A stretch of DNA of 64,000 bases from assembly GCA_947561585.1 (NCBI GenBank), contig CANNZV010000497.1, positions 299,034 through 363,033 of the forward strand. The letters are read 5' to 3'. Below, one piece after another: positions 12,354 to 27,300 of this stretch. The position numbers were made by a program, and so were the translations under genes. Every line of letters starts with the position of its first letter. The stretch's first letter is position 1. This DNA comes from Caprella mutica (lineage: Eukaryota > Arthropoda > Malacostraca > Amphipoda > Caprellidae). The notes under the pieces were generated by a model. That model worked only from the letters and a program-made list of their open reading frames with translations, was not told the DNA's origin and did not search any database.

Positions 12354-15300
12354 GTAAGATTAATTAATAATATCTAAATTATATTGTTGCTATCGTATGG
12401 GGTAAGTCACGCATTATCGGTCAGTTTCCCTTCTTCGAAGGTTCGAACGTAACATGTGTAGATTCACATCTTTGGTCACATGACCGAAGATGTGAAACTG
12501 ACCAATAACTCGTAACTTACCTTATATGACAAACAATTGAATGTTACATTTATATGTGCTAGAATATACCTTGTATATAATCATGTAAGTGAATGTTGTA
12601 AGTAACTGAAGATCATTCTTTTATTAGTTCTCCATTAACCAGTCCAAACACTAATCAGATATAGTAACTTCCACAAGATGCACCGTAGATAATATCGTAA
12701 GTTTGGTAAGTTCCGAAAAGAATCTTCACTCAAAGTTACGATAATTATTTACTAGAATTGTATTGTGATTGAATTAAGGCAATTAAACTGGGACACTTAA
12801 TTACTCTTAATAAGGGTATGAACACTTAATTAAGTCATGGTAATGGAATGATAGAAAGGTAAAGAAGTTAGCAATTTGCAGGCCATAATTTCGCACTCTG
12901 TTTCCATCTTTATTGCATCTAAAATGGTTTATTAATGGTATATAGTACGTATATACTAGATATACCAAATTAATAATACAATGTCAATTATAAAAGGAAA
13001 AATAGGAGTGGATTAATTTGCAATTTAATATTCTTATGAGTATTTAAATCACAATCCCTATTCTATCAAAGTCTTTATATCCCTAGAACTTCAAAGTCAA
13101 AATATACTAATTTCTATTGGAGACATCAAAAGCATTCTAAATATATTTCTTTTGTTCGCTTCAAAGGTATTTGTGTACTATTTCTATTGTAACAAATTCA
13201 AGAGATGAACAATGGGGCATCTCTTACGATGTTTTTATCAGCCTCTGGGGGTCGGTCCCCTTTCACCGGACAAGGGGGCAGTTAACCCCTTAATGTTCAG
13301 CGGACCTGATATCGTACTGAGTAAAACTATGTATAAACAATTACTCATCTTTTAATGGATATTGTCTTTAAAAGTAAAATAACGGCAAAGAGGAGAGCTA
13401 GTGACATGGTTTTTGTGATATTAAATGTACATACTAGAATGTGATGATATAAATATATTTAATGTTTTTCTCTAATTATATAATACGTTTAACATTTGCT
13501 GAAAATGATATTGAATAAGTTTATGATTTTTTCTAAATGATTAATTAAAGGTTTATATTTGCGACGTCATTCACTCAATAGTCTTCATATCTTTTAATAT
13601 ATGGGCAATGTACCCAACAATGTATCATAATAATTATGCTATGTATTTTAGACACTATATATTGTTTACAGTTTGTAACAGTACTTTAGGTAATTTGAGT
13701 GTTAAGTAGTATTAATTTCAACGGCTAGCCAGTCACTGTTGCAGCACCAGTGCAATGCAATATAAGCAAACTGCATACCCCTCTTAATGCAGACCTCATG
13801 TTAATATGCACTCTTTTGGTTATTTGTGTGTTAGAACTTAGAACTACAACTACCAAGCAGTCAATTTGACTGGTTTTTACTTTTCAAACATCTCATAAAT
13901 TGTTATTGGTAGATGCTTGAATATTTTTATTATTGTTACTATAACGAGAGACCATCTCGTCATATTAACAATGAATAATTTTTAAAGCAAAAAACGTGAA
14001 ATTGACTTCTTGTTAATTACCATTACTTAATAAATTCATTTTACTTCATTAAACGAATATACCGTTATTACATTCCGTGAAAATGATCTTGATGAATTGT
14101 TTAGATATAATATTGAGTATTTATATCTATATGTGTGTTGGTGATGTCATTCCTCAGTGTCAGAGTATTTTCAGCCTTATTCTCTCACGCAATAAGGCTC
14201 TATAGATTATCTCACAGTGACTTGCTACATTGGCGCCATTTACTAGTGCTCATAATTATTCTTTACTCCTTATTGTCAATTAGGTAATTAATTAGTAACA
14301 TAACGCATTGCATTTATTAAGCTGGCTAATTTATAATGTTATTTACAACATAATTAGTGAAGAACTGGTAAAATTAGCCATTATTATTCCCATGACTGTA
14401 TGACTAATAGCCAATCACAGTCACTGTATGGCTAATACCCAATCACAGTCACTGTATGGCTAATACCCAAACACAGTCACTGTATGGCTAATACCCAAAC
14501 ACAGTCACTGTATGGCTAATACCCAATCACAGTCACTGTATGGCTAATGCCCAATCACAGTCACTGTATGGCTAATGCCCAATCACAGTCACTGTATGGC
14601 TAATACCCAAACACAGTCACTGTATGGCTAATACCCAAACACAGTCACTGTATGGCTAATGCCCAATCACAGTCACTGTATGGCTAATACCCAAACACAG
14701 TCACTGTATGGCTAATACCCAAACACAGTCACTGTATGGCTAATACCCAATCACAGTCACTGTATGGCTAATACCCAAACACAGTCACTGTATGGCTAAT
14801 ACCCAATCACAGTCACTGTATGGCTAATACCCAAACACAGTCACTGTATGGCTAATACCCAAACACAGTCACTGTATGGCTAATACCCAATCACAGTCAC
14901 TGTATGGCTAATGCCCAATCACAGTCACTGTATGGCTAATGCCCAATCACAGTCACTGTATGGCTAATACCCAAACACAGTCACTGTATTGCTAATACCC
15001 AAACACAGTCACTGTATGGCTAATACCCAAACACAGTCACTGTATTGCTAATACCCAGTCACAGTCACTCAACAATTACCGGTGTAATATAATTTATTTG
15101 TGTAAAAACGGTATTTAAGTATCTTGACTATTTTCCCATTGCTTTCATTTCCACATCTTAATGGATAAGTTCCATTAATTATTATTCAACTCTTTTCTAA
15201 ATTCTAATACGTGCAGATATCATTAATACGATTTAGAATAGGAATTTACAATTTTAAACTATATACTTTTTCTTACATGATCGAAAACATGTGAGAGTGC

Positions 15301-18300
15301 AATAACTCTTCAGTTACCCCATGCCACTGGTTGTTGCCTAGTTAATATCTTTCTCTCACTAGTACAGACAGGACTGGTGTTTGTAACATCTATCTCATGA
15401 GTCATGTCTACAGTCACATGCAGTAGTAACGTCTGCCTAAATATTTAGATGTTATTTCTACGTCTAAATGTTTATATTTACTTATTGTTGTTTTTGGCAA
15501 TGAAACTATTTATCCAAAACTAATAACATATTAATTCCTTAGCTAGTATAATAACTGTTCGTTTATTCGTTAATGTGTGAATTACTACTTTACCGAGTAG
15601 CAATCTCTTAGAACCATTTCCATTAAATCTAGTGATTTATTTAGTTCAGTTTTTTGCAGGGTATCATGTATACGCTGGTATCACTGATACCAACTAAAAT
15701 AACGAGTTGCAATGTTAAATCATTCATTTCTTCTTTTAACCATCCGATGCACTACATGAAAAAGGTGCTCAATACAATCCATTTCCTTTAGTGTTATTAT
15801 AGTACAGAGGCTACAACTAAGAGCTTAATGTTAAGTTTCCCTCCTTCCGACACTGTGAACTTTATTTGGCTTTTGTTTATTTTAACTCTGTGCATTTCTT
15901 CCTCTAATGGGTGTGTTCTACTAAACAGTCTGTGTCTGTGAGTCTGTTTGTTCCTTCATTTGCTCACTAGGGTAAGTTTAAGTTATCGGACTGGTACACT
16001 TTTCCGTCATATAAGAAAAAAATATACCTACAGTAATTACTAATTAGTATAATTATGATTTAATTTTTATTTTAAATTAAGAAGTAGTTTTTCTTATGAT
16101 CGGAAAAATGTAACTGTCTGGTAACTCGTAACATACCTAAGCTGTGTATCTGTTTATTCGTCCTTTTTCTCACTAGACTTTTTAGTTACATGTAGAGTTG
16201 TACCGAGTGTCTTCTAGAGAAAAAGATTATAAGCATTATTGAAGGGTATACACTATTCATTATTACTACTGAACGGTATACATTATTGTACTCGTTCATT
16301 CATTATTATTATAGACGTTTATTAATATTGTAGAGTATATACTATATACATTATTAATATTGTATTATTATTAGACTTTGTATTATTAATATTGAAGGGT
16401 ATACTATTTTTTTAGTGATTTTTTTCTAGATTTGGTATGGTATTAGATATGCTATATGTGATATGATTTGTAGAATAATTTTAATAATTAATAATGCAAA
16501 CAAATTTCAATTATTATTCCAAGACATATTTTTTGTTGCTACAATATATTGGCTAAATTTTCAAAAAGTGATTAATGTTCAAAAGAAATCATAAAGAGTT
16601 GGATAAACAAGCATCAGTTTGGTTGTTTTTCACGCAGTACTTCTTTTTCAAATAATTGTGCATTTTGTTGTTTGGACGGTGTTTTGCATCGATAAAACAT
16701 TCAACTCTGTGATTTAATAGGGGCATAGGTACTTTTGCGCTAATTCATAACGTAGGGCGGGGAATAACGCAAGGCGGGGAGAGATGATGCGTAACTCTGC
16801 AAGATGAATAAAAGGAAAAAAAAAAAAACTAAATAATTTGTCTATCACACTATTGAAAAGATTTTTGTAATGAACATTGAAATTTATATTAATGTATCAA
16901 AATTTATTAATTTATTAAAACTTATTAATTTATGAAGACTTATCATTCTTTATTCAAGATTTTTGTTGAAAAGTAAATAGAACAAACATATAAAATTTCA
17001 TAAGCTATTTATGTAATTATATCAAGTCTCAGTTTGTTCCTTAAAAATCTTATCACTACGATAAGTAACGTACTCATTGTATAATAAAAAGTACTCCTGG
17101 CCCCCCGAGTAAATATCTAAACAAATAACATATGGAAGAAGTCACTCATATACATCCTGCTGGAGAAATGGTGAACTGTTTTCTTTTTAGGCTATTCTTA
17201 CAATATAGGTAGTACTGCCTTACAATTTGTTATCAACGAAACCTTTATCCCTATTTAAGATATGTATATAACAAATTAATATTCATAAGATGTTGTACTT
17301 AACTTTAACAAGTCTCAGTTGTAGCTATTGTAAAAAGAATATCTTATCACAATTTGAAGGCTGAGTAAGATTCATATAATGAGTACCAGTGGGACTCTGA
17401 GTAAATCTAAAAGAATTCATATCTATATTTTTTTGTATTTTCAAACAACCGAACTATAGATTTTGTGTATTCTGCAGTGCTATTACCTATTTTATTTTTT
17501 AAATTCCCAGAAAAAATGTAACCATGAGGTTGAATTTTCTTTAATATATAATAGCGTTTACATTATAAAATCTATATATAATAATTGATTCATTCCTTAA
17601 AGGTTTACTGGATTCATGTAAAATAAACTGAATTATAGTACAAGATATATTTTCTATTTCTATAGTGGTGTACTTTTCATGTAAGTAAATATTCCTCACT
17701 GTTTAATCAATATCAAAAAGATTCTTTCAACTAAGAGATATTTCCACTCTTCTTTTCCCCTTTTCTTCCCCCGTGTAATCTTGAGTAGTTGATGATTAGA
17801 AGTCGGTACCCTCGTTAGTACCCTCATGATTTCTCAGCCCCTATATTTACCATCCGAATCACCGTGCAGATGTCATCCCTGTCACCATTCATTTCGCCTC
17901 ACTATTGCCCACCTCTGAAATGGCTAGGCTTTTTGATAGTCATCCATTGTATCGTTTGCTCATTTGTCAACAATGATCGCCAGATTTATGACCTTTAGAA
18001 GATAATACGGCTTCACATTGTTACACTGTACGGAAGATTGCAAACTATGGTTTACTTAGTGAATGAACATATATACTTTTTAGTCTATTTGTTCTACATA
18101 ACCCCTTGTAATCGAGTAAATATTATTCATACTGTTTAACTTTTCTTGAGAGTCTAGTAACTAAGTGTATAAGGACAGTGGAACAAACTTCAATACTGTT
18201 ATCTCTGATGAACTTTGATGGTGACTATAACTTGTGCTGAACTCTTAAGGGCCGTACACACGCAGGGTTTTTGAAGTCTTTCCACGAGACTTTTTGCTAA

Positions 18301-21300
18301 GCTCCTCCTACTTTTTTCCACTAGAATATAAGAAAAAACGATATAATTATTATTTATTTCAGTAGGAGGAGCTTAGCAAAAAGTCTGGTGGAAAGACTTA
18401 AAAAACCCTACGTGTGTACGGGTTATGGAGAACAAACTTATTTGGAAATAAACTTCACTGTGTTAAAAAAAAATCTTTTACTTATTTAGTAAATAGTAAT
18501 ATAACTTCATGGTGTAGTACCATTCACTCTATACTGCACGGTGTAGCACTCACTAGGTCGTCAAGTTCTTCACTCTAACTCTTTGCAACAGGTGCAGATA
18601 TGTGTGTCTATACACATTATTCATGCCTACTGATTTCTCTCTCCTGTACTATCCGGTAAAGAGGTTCATGTACCTGTTTATTCTCTTTCCATTCTACCTG
18701 TTAACAGCTACTTCTATTTAATTCTATTCTATTTAGTGTAATTTATTCCTAAGTTGTTACTTCTGTGACCCTTGGTAATAACTCTAGAGATAGTGCATAC
18801 TAATGTACACTGAGTTATTTCACACCAGGTGTTACTAGTTAGTACCTACCCTCATCATCCTTCTGTTGCCTGGCAGGAAGGATTTGTTCCTGGAATATTA
18901 GGGGAATATCCCAGGAATAAATCTCTCTTCCCTGGGATATTCCTTCAATATCCCAGGATTAAATCCTTCTTGCCATGGTTGCTTCTTTACCTACTCCAAA
19001 GACACGTGTTTCTTTCTTTAAAGTGTTTAACAGTACACAAAGTGCATGGTACACACTCTCATTTTCACTTTCATCTCAGTAACTCAGTTTGGTACTCTCC
19101 CTTGCAGTTCATTTGACACTTTTCAAGGTGTGTTCTTAGGCCTAAACAGGCATATACCCTTTCTATAGGTAGAGAGTAACATACCATAGCAGTCAAATTG
19201 ACTAATATTTAATTGACAATCCTTTATTTCTTATGAATTATTACTGGTAGATACAAGAAATATATTGGTGTTTAATAAAAGAAAACGACTATTTAACTAT
19301 AATTTTAATTGGTATCCATAACACCTGCGGGTATCATTGATACCACTTAAAATGAAAGTTAAATAATGGTATCCATGATGCCTGAAGGTATCATGGATAC
19401 CATTAAATATGAAACCAATAATAATTTATAAAATACACATGTTGTGAAGGTAATTAACTGCTTGGTAGCTCTAGTGATAAAGATGCACAGTTTGGTGAAA
19501 AGTTATCTTCTCATGAATAATATCCCATCACATGTGAAGGTATTGTCTTCTCTACAATACTCTGATTCTATTAACTAGATTGGTATTAGTTAGTAACAGT
19601 TTCAAGTATCCCCAAATTGCAGGTTAGAGCATAATTTCTCCTTATCGGTGTTAATTTATTAACTTGTGTTTTGTTTAGTGGTTACTCTGACCTTTAATGG
19701 AATGAGGGGAATATCATTAGAACCATATGGTTCCATTGATGTTTTGGGCCACAAATTTACATGTTATCTAATGAAATTTAACCTACAGTGTAAAACATAG
19801 GAAACTGTTCTATATTATAGGTTGTACACTTGTACATGCCAGATATTGTATGTTACAACATATGGTGAAATTGTACTCATTAGTTTTTTTCACGATGAAA
19901 TGTTTTTATTCAATCGTTTTTTTAGAAAGATGTAATATAATCATATGAATAAAAATCAGTTCGTAGAGCTAAATGAAAGTTTGTAAATATTATTAAATAC
20001 AGTTTATAATGTTTATGAGACTAGAAACAGTTTATAATAAAGAGACGAACATGACATCTCAAGATAATAAATTAGCTTTAACTTTTCAACTTATTTTCCG
20101 CACCAGTTACTCGAGATAACTGCTTTTATTTACGATTTAGTTTATAGTTATTGTTGGTGATGATTTCTTTTTACTCGTGTTTTTATGTGCTTTTACCATT
20201 ATTTTCAGAGTACTTTGTTATGAGTTAGACACGTGTATGTACAGTGATAGTCTACTATCTTTTAATGTATATAAATGTGTATATTAATCTTAATATACTT
20301 TATTTGGTCGGGGTAGTTGCGAATTTTAAAAATTTACGGTAGAACTCATTTATAGTGATGTAGAGTCCTGAGAAAGAGAACTACCCCATATAGTGAACTA
20401 ATTTATTTTAGTTTTTGTTTGCCATTAATTTCCATCAGTTTTCTAAAACGGATGGCTATTTTAGGGCAGACTAAATACAATTTCACTCTCTTACTCAGGA
20501 CTGTACGTTCACTATAGAGCAGTGGTTCTTAAAGTATTTTTCTCGCACACCCCTTGCTCTTTTCAGGCACCCCCTGAGCATGGTATTGCATTGAAATAGA
20601 TTGAAAGGTTTTGAAGTTATAAGTAACACATTGAAAAGCAATTTCAGCCCCCCCTCCCCCCCCCCTATACCCAATCCAGTCACCCCAGTTCAAGCACCAC
20701 TGCAATAGAGGAGTTCTACTGCACTCGTGTGAAGGTAATTATGTGTCGTTGTTTTCTATCAAATAGTGCTACCCTAGAACAGCCACAATACTCCTCTCTG
20801 ACACAATACAATCCTTTGTTTTACTCTTAATAACCATTTAGTGACGAAGTCGCACAAACTCTGACCAATTTAATAGTAGCTACAGTATGGGTGAGTTACG
20901 AACTATCAGTCAGTTTCACATCTTTTGTCATATAAGAAAATACTATATAGCAATAATAGAAATTGAATAATACTTACTTATTGTTTTTCTTATATGACTG
21001 AAGATGTGAAACTGACCGATAATTCGTAACTTACCCTGTTAGTAAATTAATTTAAAATAAAGGCAATGAGGTGGATATTTTTCTATATCAGTAAAATATG
21101 AAGTTAACTTTGATTATTAAAATAGGATGTGTAGATAAATTAAAAGTCTAAGTTCGCCACTCACCACCTCAATTCTACCGTCGTGTAGTCAGCAGTGGTG
21201 TCTATGTAGGGAGTCACAACTCACAATTTATGCTAGAGTTGGGTTACTAAGCTGTTTGTTTGTGTGTTTAACTGTTGCTTGATTGTACTCACCCTAAGAT

Positions 21301-24300
21301 AACTGATGTGTAGCTTAACCAGCTCCAATGCCCATTGGTATCTGGTAAGCTAAGTAACTGCCCTGCACAGGGAGAAGCTTACGATACCATTTCATGGGGG
21401 TTAAATAATAATAACAGTTATTGAAGAGGATGTAAACAGATTGTATCAACTCGTATTGTACAATTAGAGTCATAGAGCTAGAATTAAAGCTCTATGACTC
21501 TTGGCAACATAAATAACTTTGTTAAAAACACAAAAACAAACGCTTTAAAGGTAAAACAATGAAATGTTCTTAATGTTCATTGGAGTGACACATCATGTGA
21601 GTAATGTAACGTAACATCATGTTACAAATAGGGTTACTGTTCAGTGTGATGTGAGGCATGAGGTTAGGAGTAAGTTACGAATTATCGGTCTGTTCCACAT
21701 CTTCGGTCATAGAAGAAAAAAACACATAATATATATTTTTTTAAATTATAACAATATATTATTTTCTTATATGGTCGAGGATGTGAAACTGACCGATAAC
21801 TCGGACCTTACCGTAGCTAATTTTATGCTAAAACATGAATCACCTCTTTTATCAGTGTTTCATCACACTGTACCATTAAATATGTTCTTCATTCATATGC
21901 CCGTACCATTTAGCTTATGTACTCTTATTCACAGAGTATGACATCTGATGTTGCTAATATCAATATTTGATTAATGATAAACATACAGAGAATGGACAAT
22001 ATAGTAGAAACACTTTTGCATTTCCCACGTGTAATTCCTATTTTTGCAGCTCCCGACTAAAAGTTTTAGATACAACTGTGTTCTGTAGGTGTTCATTGAG
22101 CTCTGCAGTGATTGTAGGAGCCGTGGTCTTGTGATTTGCTCTAACAATTCTACTTACTGTCTGGCGGTCCCTCTCAGACAACTTAGACTATCAGTCAGAC
22201 CTGTGCTTTGCTGAGGACGTTTTTCCTTCTCTTTCAAAGGAAGTCATTACTTTAGAGACAGTACCTCCTGTAACACCACACATTCGGACAGTTTCTGGTA
22301 TACCAGCGCCTGTCATACAAACACCAATAATTTGGCTTCTTTTCTTTGAAAGTTCGGTAGGACTGCTATTTTATAGGGTTAGAACTTAGAAGTTATATCT
22401 AGTTATTTAAAAAAATATATGTGAAAACAGCTAATTTAGAATAGCATAAACCATTCTAAATAAACATTCAACGTTTTAAATAAACATTCAACGTTTTAAA
22501 TAAACATTCAAACGTTTTAAATAAACATTCAAACGTTTTAAATAAACATATAGACAATAAAATAGCTAAGCCTTGCTCGTCTTATAACATGTTCAACCTC
22601 TATATAGGATTATACCCCAGTATATGTATATGAAGTAAGGTTATATGCTGCTTATAGAGTTAGGAAGTCTTATACTATTCGAATATATGTTGTTTGATTT
22701 ACTGTATCATTTCAATAGAAAAAATTGTGGCTATACATAGTATACAGTTTAATATTACAGGCAAGGAGGTACAAGCACCTACTTTTTGACTAATAACTCT
22801 CCCAAAATTTGCTGAAAGTTATGTTTTGGTCGGTGTATTTGTTTATTCGCTCAATTTTTTTTCTAAAATTCAATACGAGGTCTTTAGATTTTTTGTGTTA
22901 GATAGACTTTATTTACTATCACCTCTTCATTTTCCTCTTTCATCCGTGAGTGCAGCTACCGGTGCTTGTGTCCCTTTTCGTCACATTCCTGGGTAAGTGA
23001 CTGCATTCACGGAGTAGCTGTTTTGCATCCATGAGCTTTGTCACTTTCTTCATTGAGCCACTTTCCTTTCTGACTGCTTCTTCCAGTCCCTTGTACTTAA
23101 TTTCCTTTTAACGTCAGCGATTGATGGTTCATTTTGGAGTGCCGGGAAAGTAACTCCTTATTCTGGCACTCCAATTACCGGGTATTGGCCATCACTGCGG
23201 TAATTGGTCAGTTAATACCATCGAATAGAGTGGTGCTTGTACCTCCATGCAATGTCCATCACATGTCAATTGAAGCGTAACAACACGTGTGTAAAAAGAC
23301 TCGTCTCACATGTCCATCACTTGGTAAACTTTCATGTTATTAATTTAATGAAGTCCTCAGAGGGATACTTCTCCAATATAGATTCTAATCTAATAGTATA
23401 CGTATTTAAGATTTTAGTATGATAATATACGATAACTATGACGGGCACTTGGTAGAACTCATACCTTCGCCGCCGCTTATAAATGAGCTTGACCTTTACC
23501 TTTGACTTGTTCGTTCTCAAAATTTGAAAAACTGGTGCTGGATAATGACCAATCGTCTCAGCAAATTTCTGGTAATTCGGTTGATTGTGTTTTGCGAATA
23601 ACAATATTATAAATAAACGTATGCCACATTAAACATTACCTTCCGCATCTGCGAAGGTAACGAGCCTAAAGTATGATCATTTAAGCCAGTGGTTTTATGA
23701 GTGTTCAGCCGTACCTTAGCCGTGAGGTATAGCTCCGCGGCACTTCTCACGGGCGAGTGCTAGAGTCAGTGTACAGTATTTTTCTCGCACACCCCTTGCT
23801 TTTCTCTTGCACCCCCTGAGCATTGTATTGCATTGAAATAAATTGAAAAGATACAATTATAATAATTTAAAATGAAGGAGTGAGGAAAATGAATATTTCA
23901 TTTACATTCTCCATGATTTTAACAGCAAGTATCGAGCTTATAAGTAGCTTAAAAAACAGCCATCCCAGGCTACAAACAATCCAGGCACCAAAGGGGGTCC
24001 CGGGCAGCCCCCTTAAAGAACCACTGAGATAAGCGTATTGTATGATCATTTATTCGTATTGTATAATCATATATGATCATTCATATTAGCTATAATCCTA
24101 TATTCTACTCTTATAAACGTATAGTATATAATCACCTATAAGGTGTAGTCTCCACATAGTGTATACTGTATAGCTACACTGTGTGGGAGTGTCTACGCCA
24201 AGTCTACCCCTCTCCTCCTAAACTAAATCTCTCTCATTTTATCCTCAAAATAATCTCTCGGGAATTTTCATTGTAGAAATAAAATGAATAACTCTTCAGT

Positions 24301-27300
24301 GTTTGAAGTGGATTAATGATGGCTCAGACCTGAAAGAAGATAATAAAAACCTAATTAATGAAACAAAGGCATGAAAATAACTTTATTGACTTCACTGAGG
24401 TGTACTGTAGCACTGTACCGCTAACAAATTACCAACTACACACCTTCATTGTGTGCTAATCACGCAATAACATCAAAATACCTTGCATTTCGTGTTTATG
24501 GTAGAGTAAAGGAAATGACTCTCTATTTGCGATACTGTAGCAAAGGTATCGATATTACGGTAAGTTACGAATTATCGGTCTGAGATGTATATTCTTCATT
24601 TACGGAATAACCTGGTATTCTAATTATAATTTAAATCATACTACTCGTATACCTGACAATGCTGTATTGGGTGTATACGTACTGAAGATAAATTGGAACA
24701 ACTTAACCTATCGTTATCTCTGAAGCTGCTATGGAGGGTGACCGAAAATGATTTACCAATAGAAAAAATGTAATATAAATAAAAGTAGCTAGATAATTTA
24801 ACAATGCTTCTGCGGAATCATTAGGAAGTTTAATCAGAAACAAGAGGCTTCTCAGTTTATAAAAATGTAGTCCATTTATAATGTGTATAACTTTAAAATA
24901 AGTTTCCATGGTAAATTACATTATAAGTATTTTCATTGTTCCATTAGTGTCTGTGCCAGAGATAGGTAGAAGTACAGTAATGGTCCATTATACCTCAGTA
25001 AACCGCCAATAAAATCCATCTACAAACATTGGGTGCTTCTCCTGAACAACTTCAAAATGTTGCGTATACCTTTTCTTCCACTGTACGCGTCATTTGTAAC
25101 TATTTTTCTCTATTATATGTGTTCATGCATTAGCTCAATTAGATAGCGCAATGCATGTTCAATATATATAATAATCTGATATATACATACTTCAATATAA
25201 GCATCTGGCAATGTATGTACAGTTAAACTCCTGAGTTATGAAGCATTGGTTACTTCATGACTCGTAGAAACTTCATATCTTGGGTGCACTAGATAGTTTT
25301 CTATGATTAACTCTTAGAAAACGATGGCTATTCAGGAATATCCATGACTAAATTCTTGACGCATATCATTTTCCTTAATTTAAACATAGTAACTACTTGA
25401 TTACTGAAGTGCATTTCATATTCAGGAATATATACATTACTAGCATGCTTCATAACTCAGGAGTTTCACTGTATAACTCCCCCCCCCCTCTCACTATGCA
25501 GTATTAGGGCAATAGCTTCTACCCCTCATTTCCCTTATCCTCCACATCTCTCCACTGCCCCAGTCTTACCTTCTACGGTGATGTAGACCTCTACTGTACA
25601 CACATGCAGTAACTACATCGCAAAGTAGCTAACATTGGTATGCTGCTTGCCATTGCACCGCAGAAAGTATCACTAAACAGGGCTAGGGTTAGTTACGAGT
25701 TATTGGTCAGTTCCTCATTTTCCATCATACAAGGAAATAATATAATGACTGTTAATTTTTATTTCTTGGATCGAAAATATTGAAATGTTCGATAACTCGG
25801 ATCTTCTCTCATTCCAGTTTCTAGTTACTAATAACTATTTCTATAATTTTTCTCTCAGTTGGATAGTTTTTGCCAATTAGAATTAAATTTAGTTCATTAC
25901 TTTTAAAGAAATATAAAGTGAAGGGAAGTTTCACCACTGTAACCTATTTAATTCTTGCCATTCTTTATTTGGTCTTTATCTTTTACTATCAATAATAGTA
26001 TTAAGTACTAATTACATTAACCAATTAAACGTTTTGATTACCTATTAAAAAATATCAAAAAATTTTCTACTGGTAACTTATATAAATAAACGTTAGTTCT
26101 TTGATATATTTTTATTTTCAATTATACTTGTGAATTATCGTAATAAAGCCTTTGTATCACTCTCTGTTTATTATCATTTAAATGTGTAACAAATACACAT
26201 TAATGTACAGTTAAAGATTTTCCTTTGTATAAGCGCTTGCTTGAGAACATAGACTATTGTTCTATCGGTACAATCAGCTGTGACTCATGCTGTCTGTTTG
26301 CCTTGGAGTCTGTGAGTGAGTTTGTGCACTGTCACCTGTCTGACGGACATGAGGCATTCACAACAGACACACTTTAATTCACTCTGTTCCCTCTAATTCA
26401 CTCTGTCCCCTCTAACTCACTCTGTCCCCTCTAACTCACTCTGTCCCCTCTAATTCACTCTGTCCCCTTTAATTCACTCTGTCCCCTTTAATTCACTCTG
26501 TCCCCTCTAATTCACTCTGTCCCCTCTAACTCACTCTGTCCCCTCTAATTCACTCTGTCCCCTCTAATTCACTCTGTCCCCTCTAATTCACTCTGTCCCC
26601 TCTAATTCACTCTGTCCCCTCTAATTCACTCTGTCCCCTCTAATTCACTCTGTCCCCTCTAATTCACTCTGTCCCCTCTAATTCACTCTGTCCCCTCTAA
26701 TTCACTCTGTCCCCTCTAATTCACTCTGTCCCCTCTAATTCACTCTGTCCCCTCTAATTCACTCTGTCTCCTCTAATTCACTCTGTCCCCTCTAATTCAC
26801 TCTGTCCCCTCTAATTCACTCTGTCCCCTCTAATTCACTCTATCCCCTCTAATTCACTCTGTCCCCTCTAATTCACTCTGTCCCCTCTAATTCACTCTGT
26901 CCCCTCTAATTCACTCTGTCCCCTCTAATTCACTCTGTCCCCTCTAATTCACTCTGTCCCCTCTAATTCACTCTGTCCCCTCTAACTCTGTTAAACTTTC
27001 TAATTTCTCAATGGAAAGGTAGAGATAAAACTTTTAGAAAAATGGAAAATAGTTTAAAATAAAATTAAATGCTAATTTGAGGTTAATTTAGTTTAATCAT
27101 TTAATTTTCTGTCATTTGAAATTAGGTGAATGCAATTAATATATTGAATATTAGCGTTGTGATTTATTCAATAAGTAACTATTATTTATTCCATTTAAAT
27201 TGGCCGTAAAGTGCTATATATAAGTTTCTAATTACTTTTTCTAATTAGAAACTTTGATACTAAAATACTTTACTCTTCTTTTTTAGACGCGTTAAGTGTT

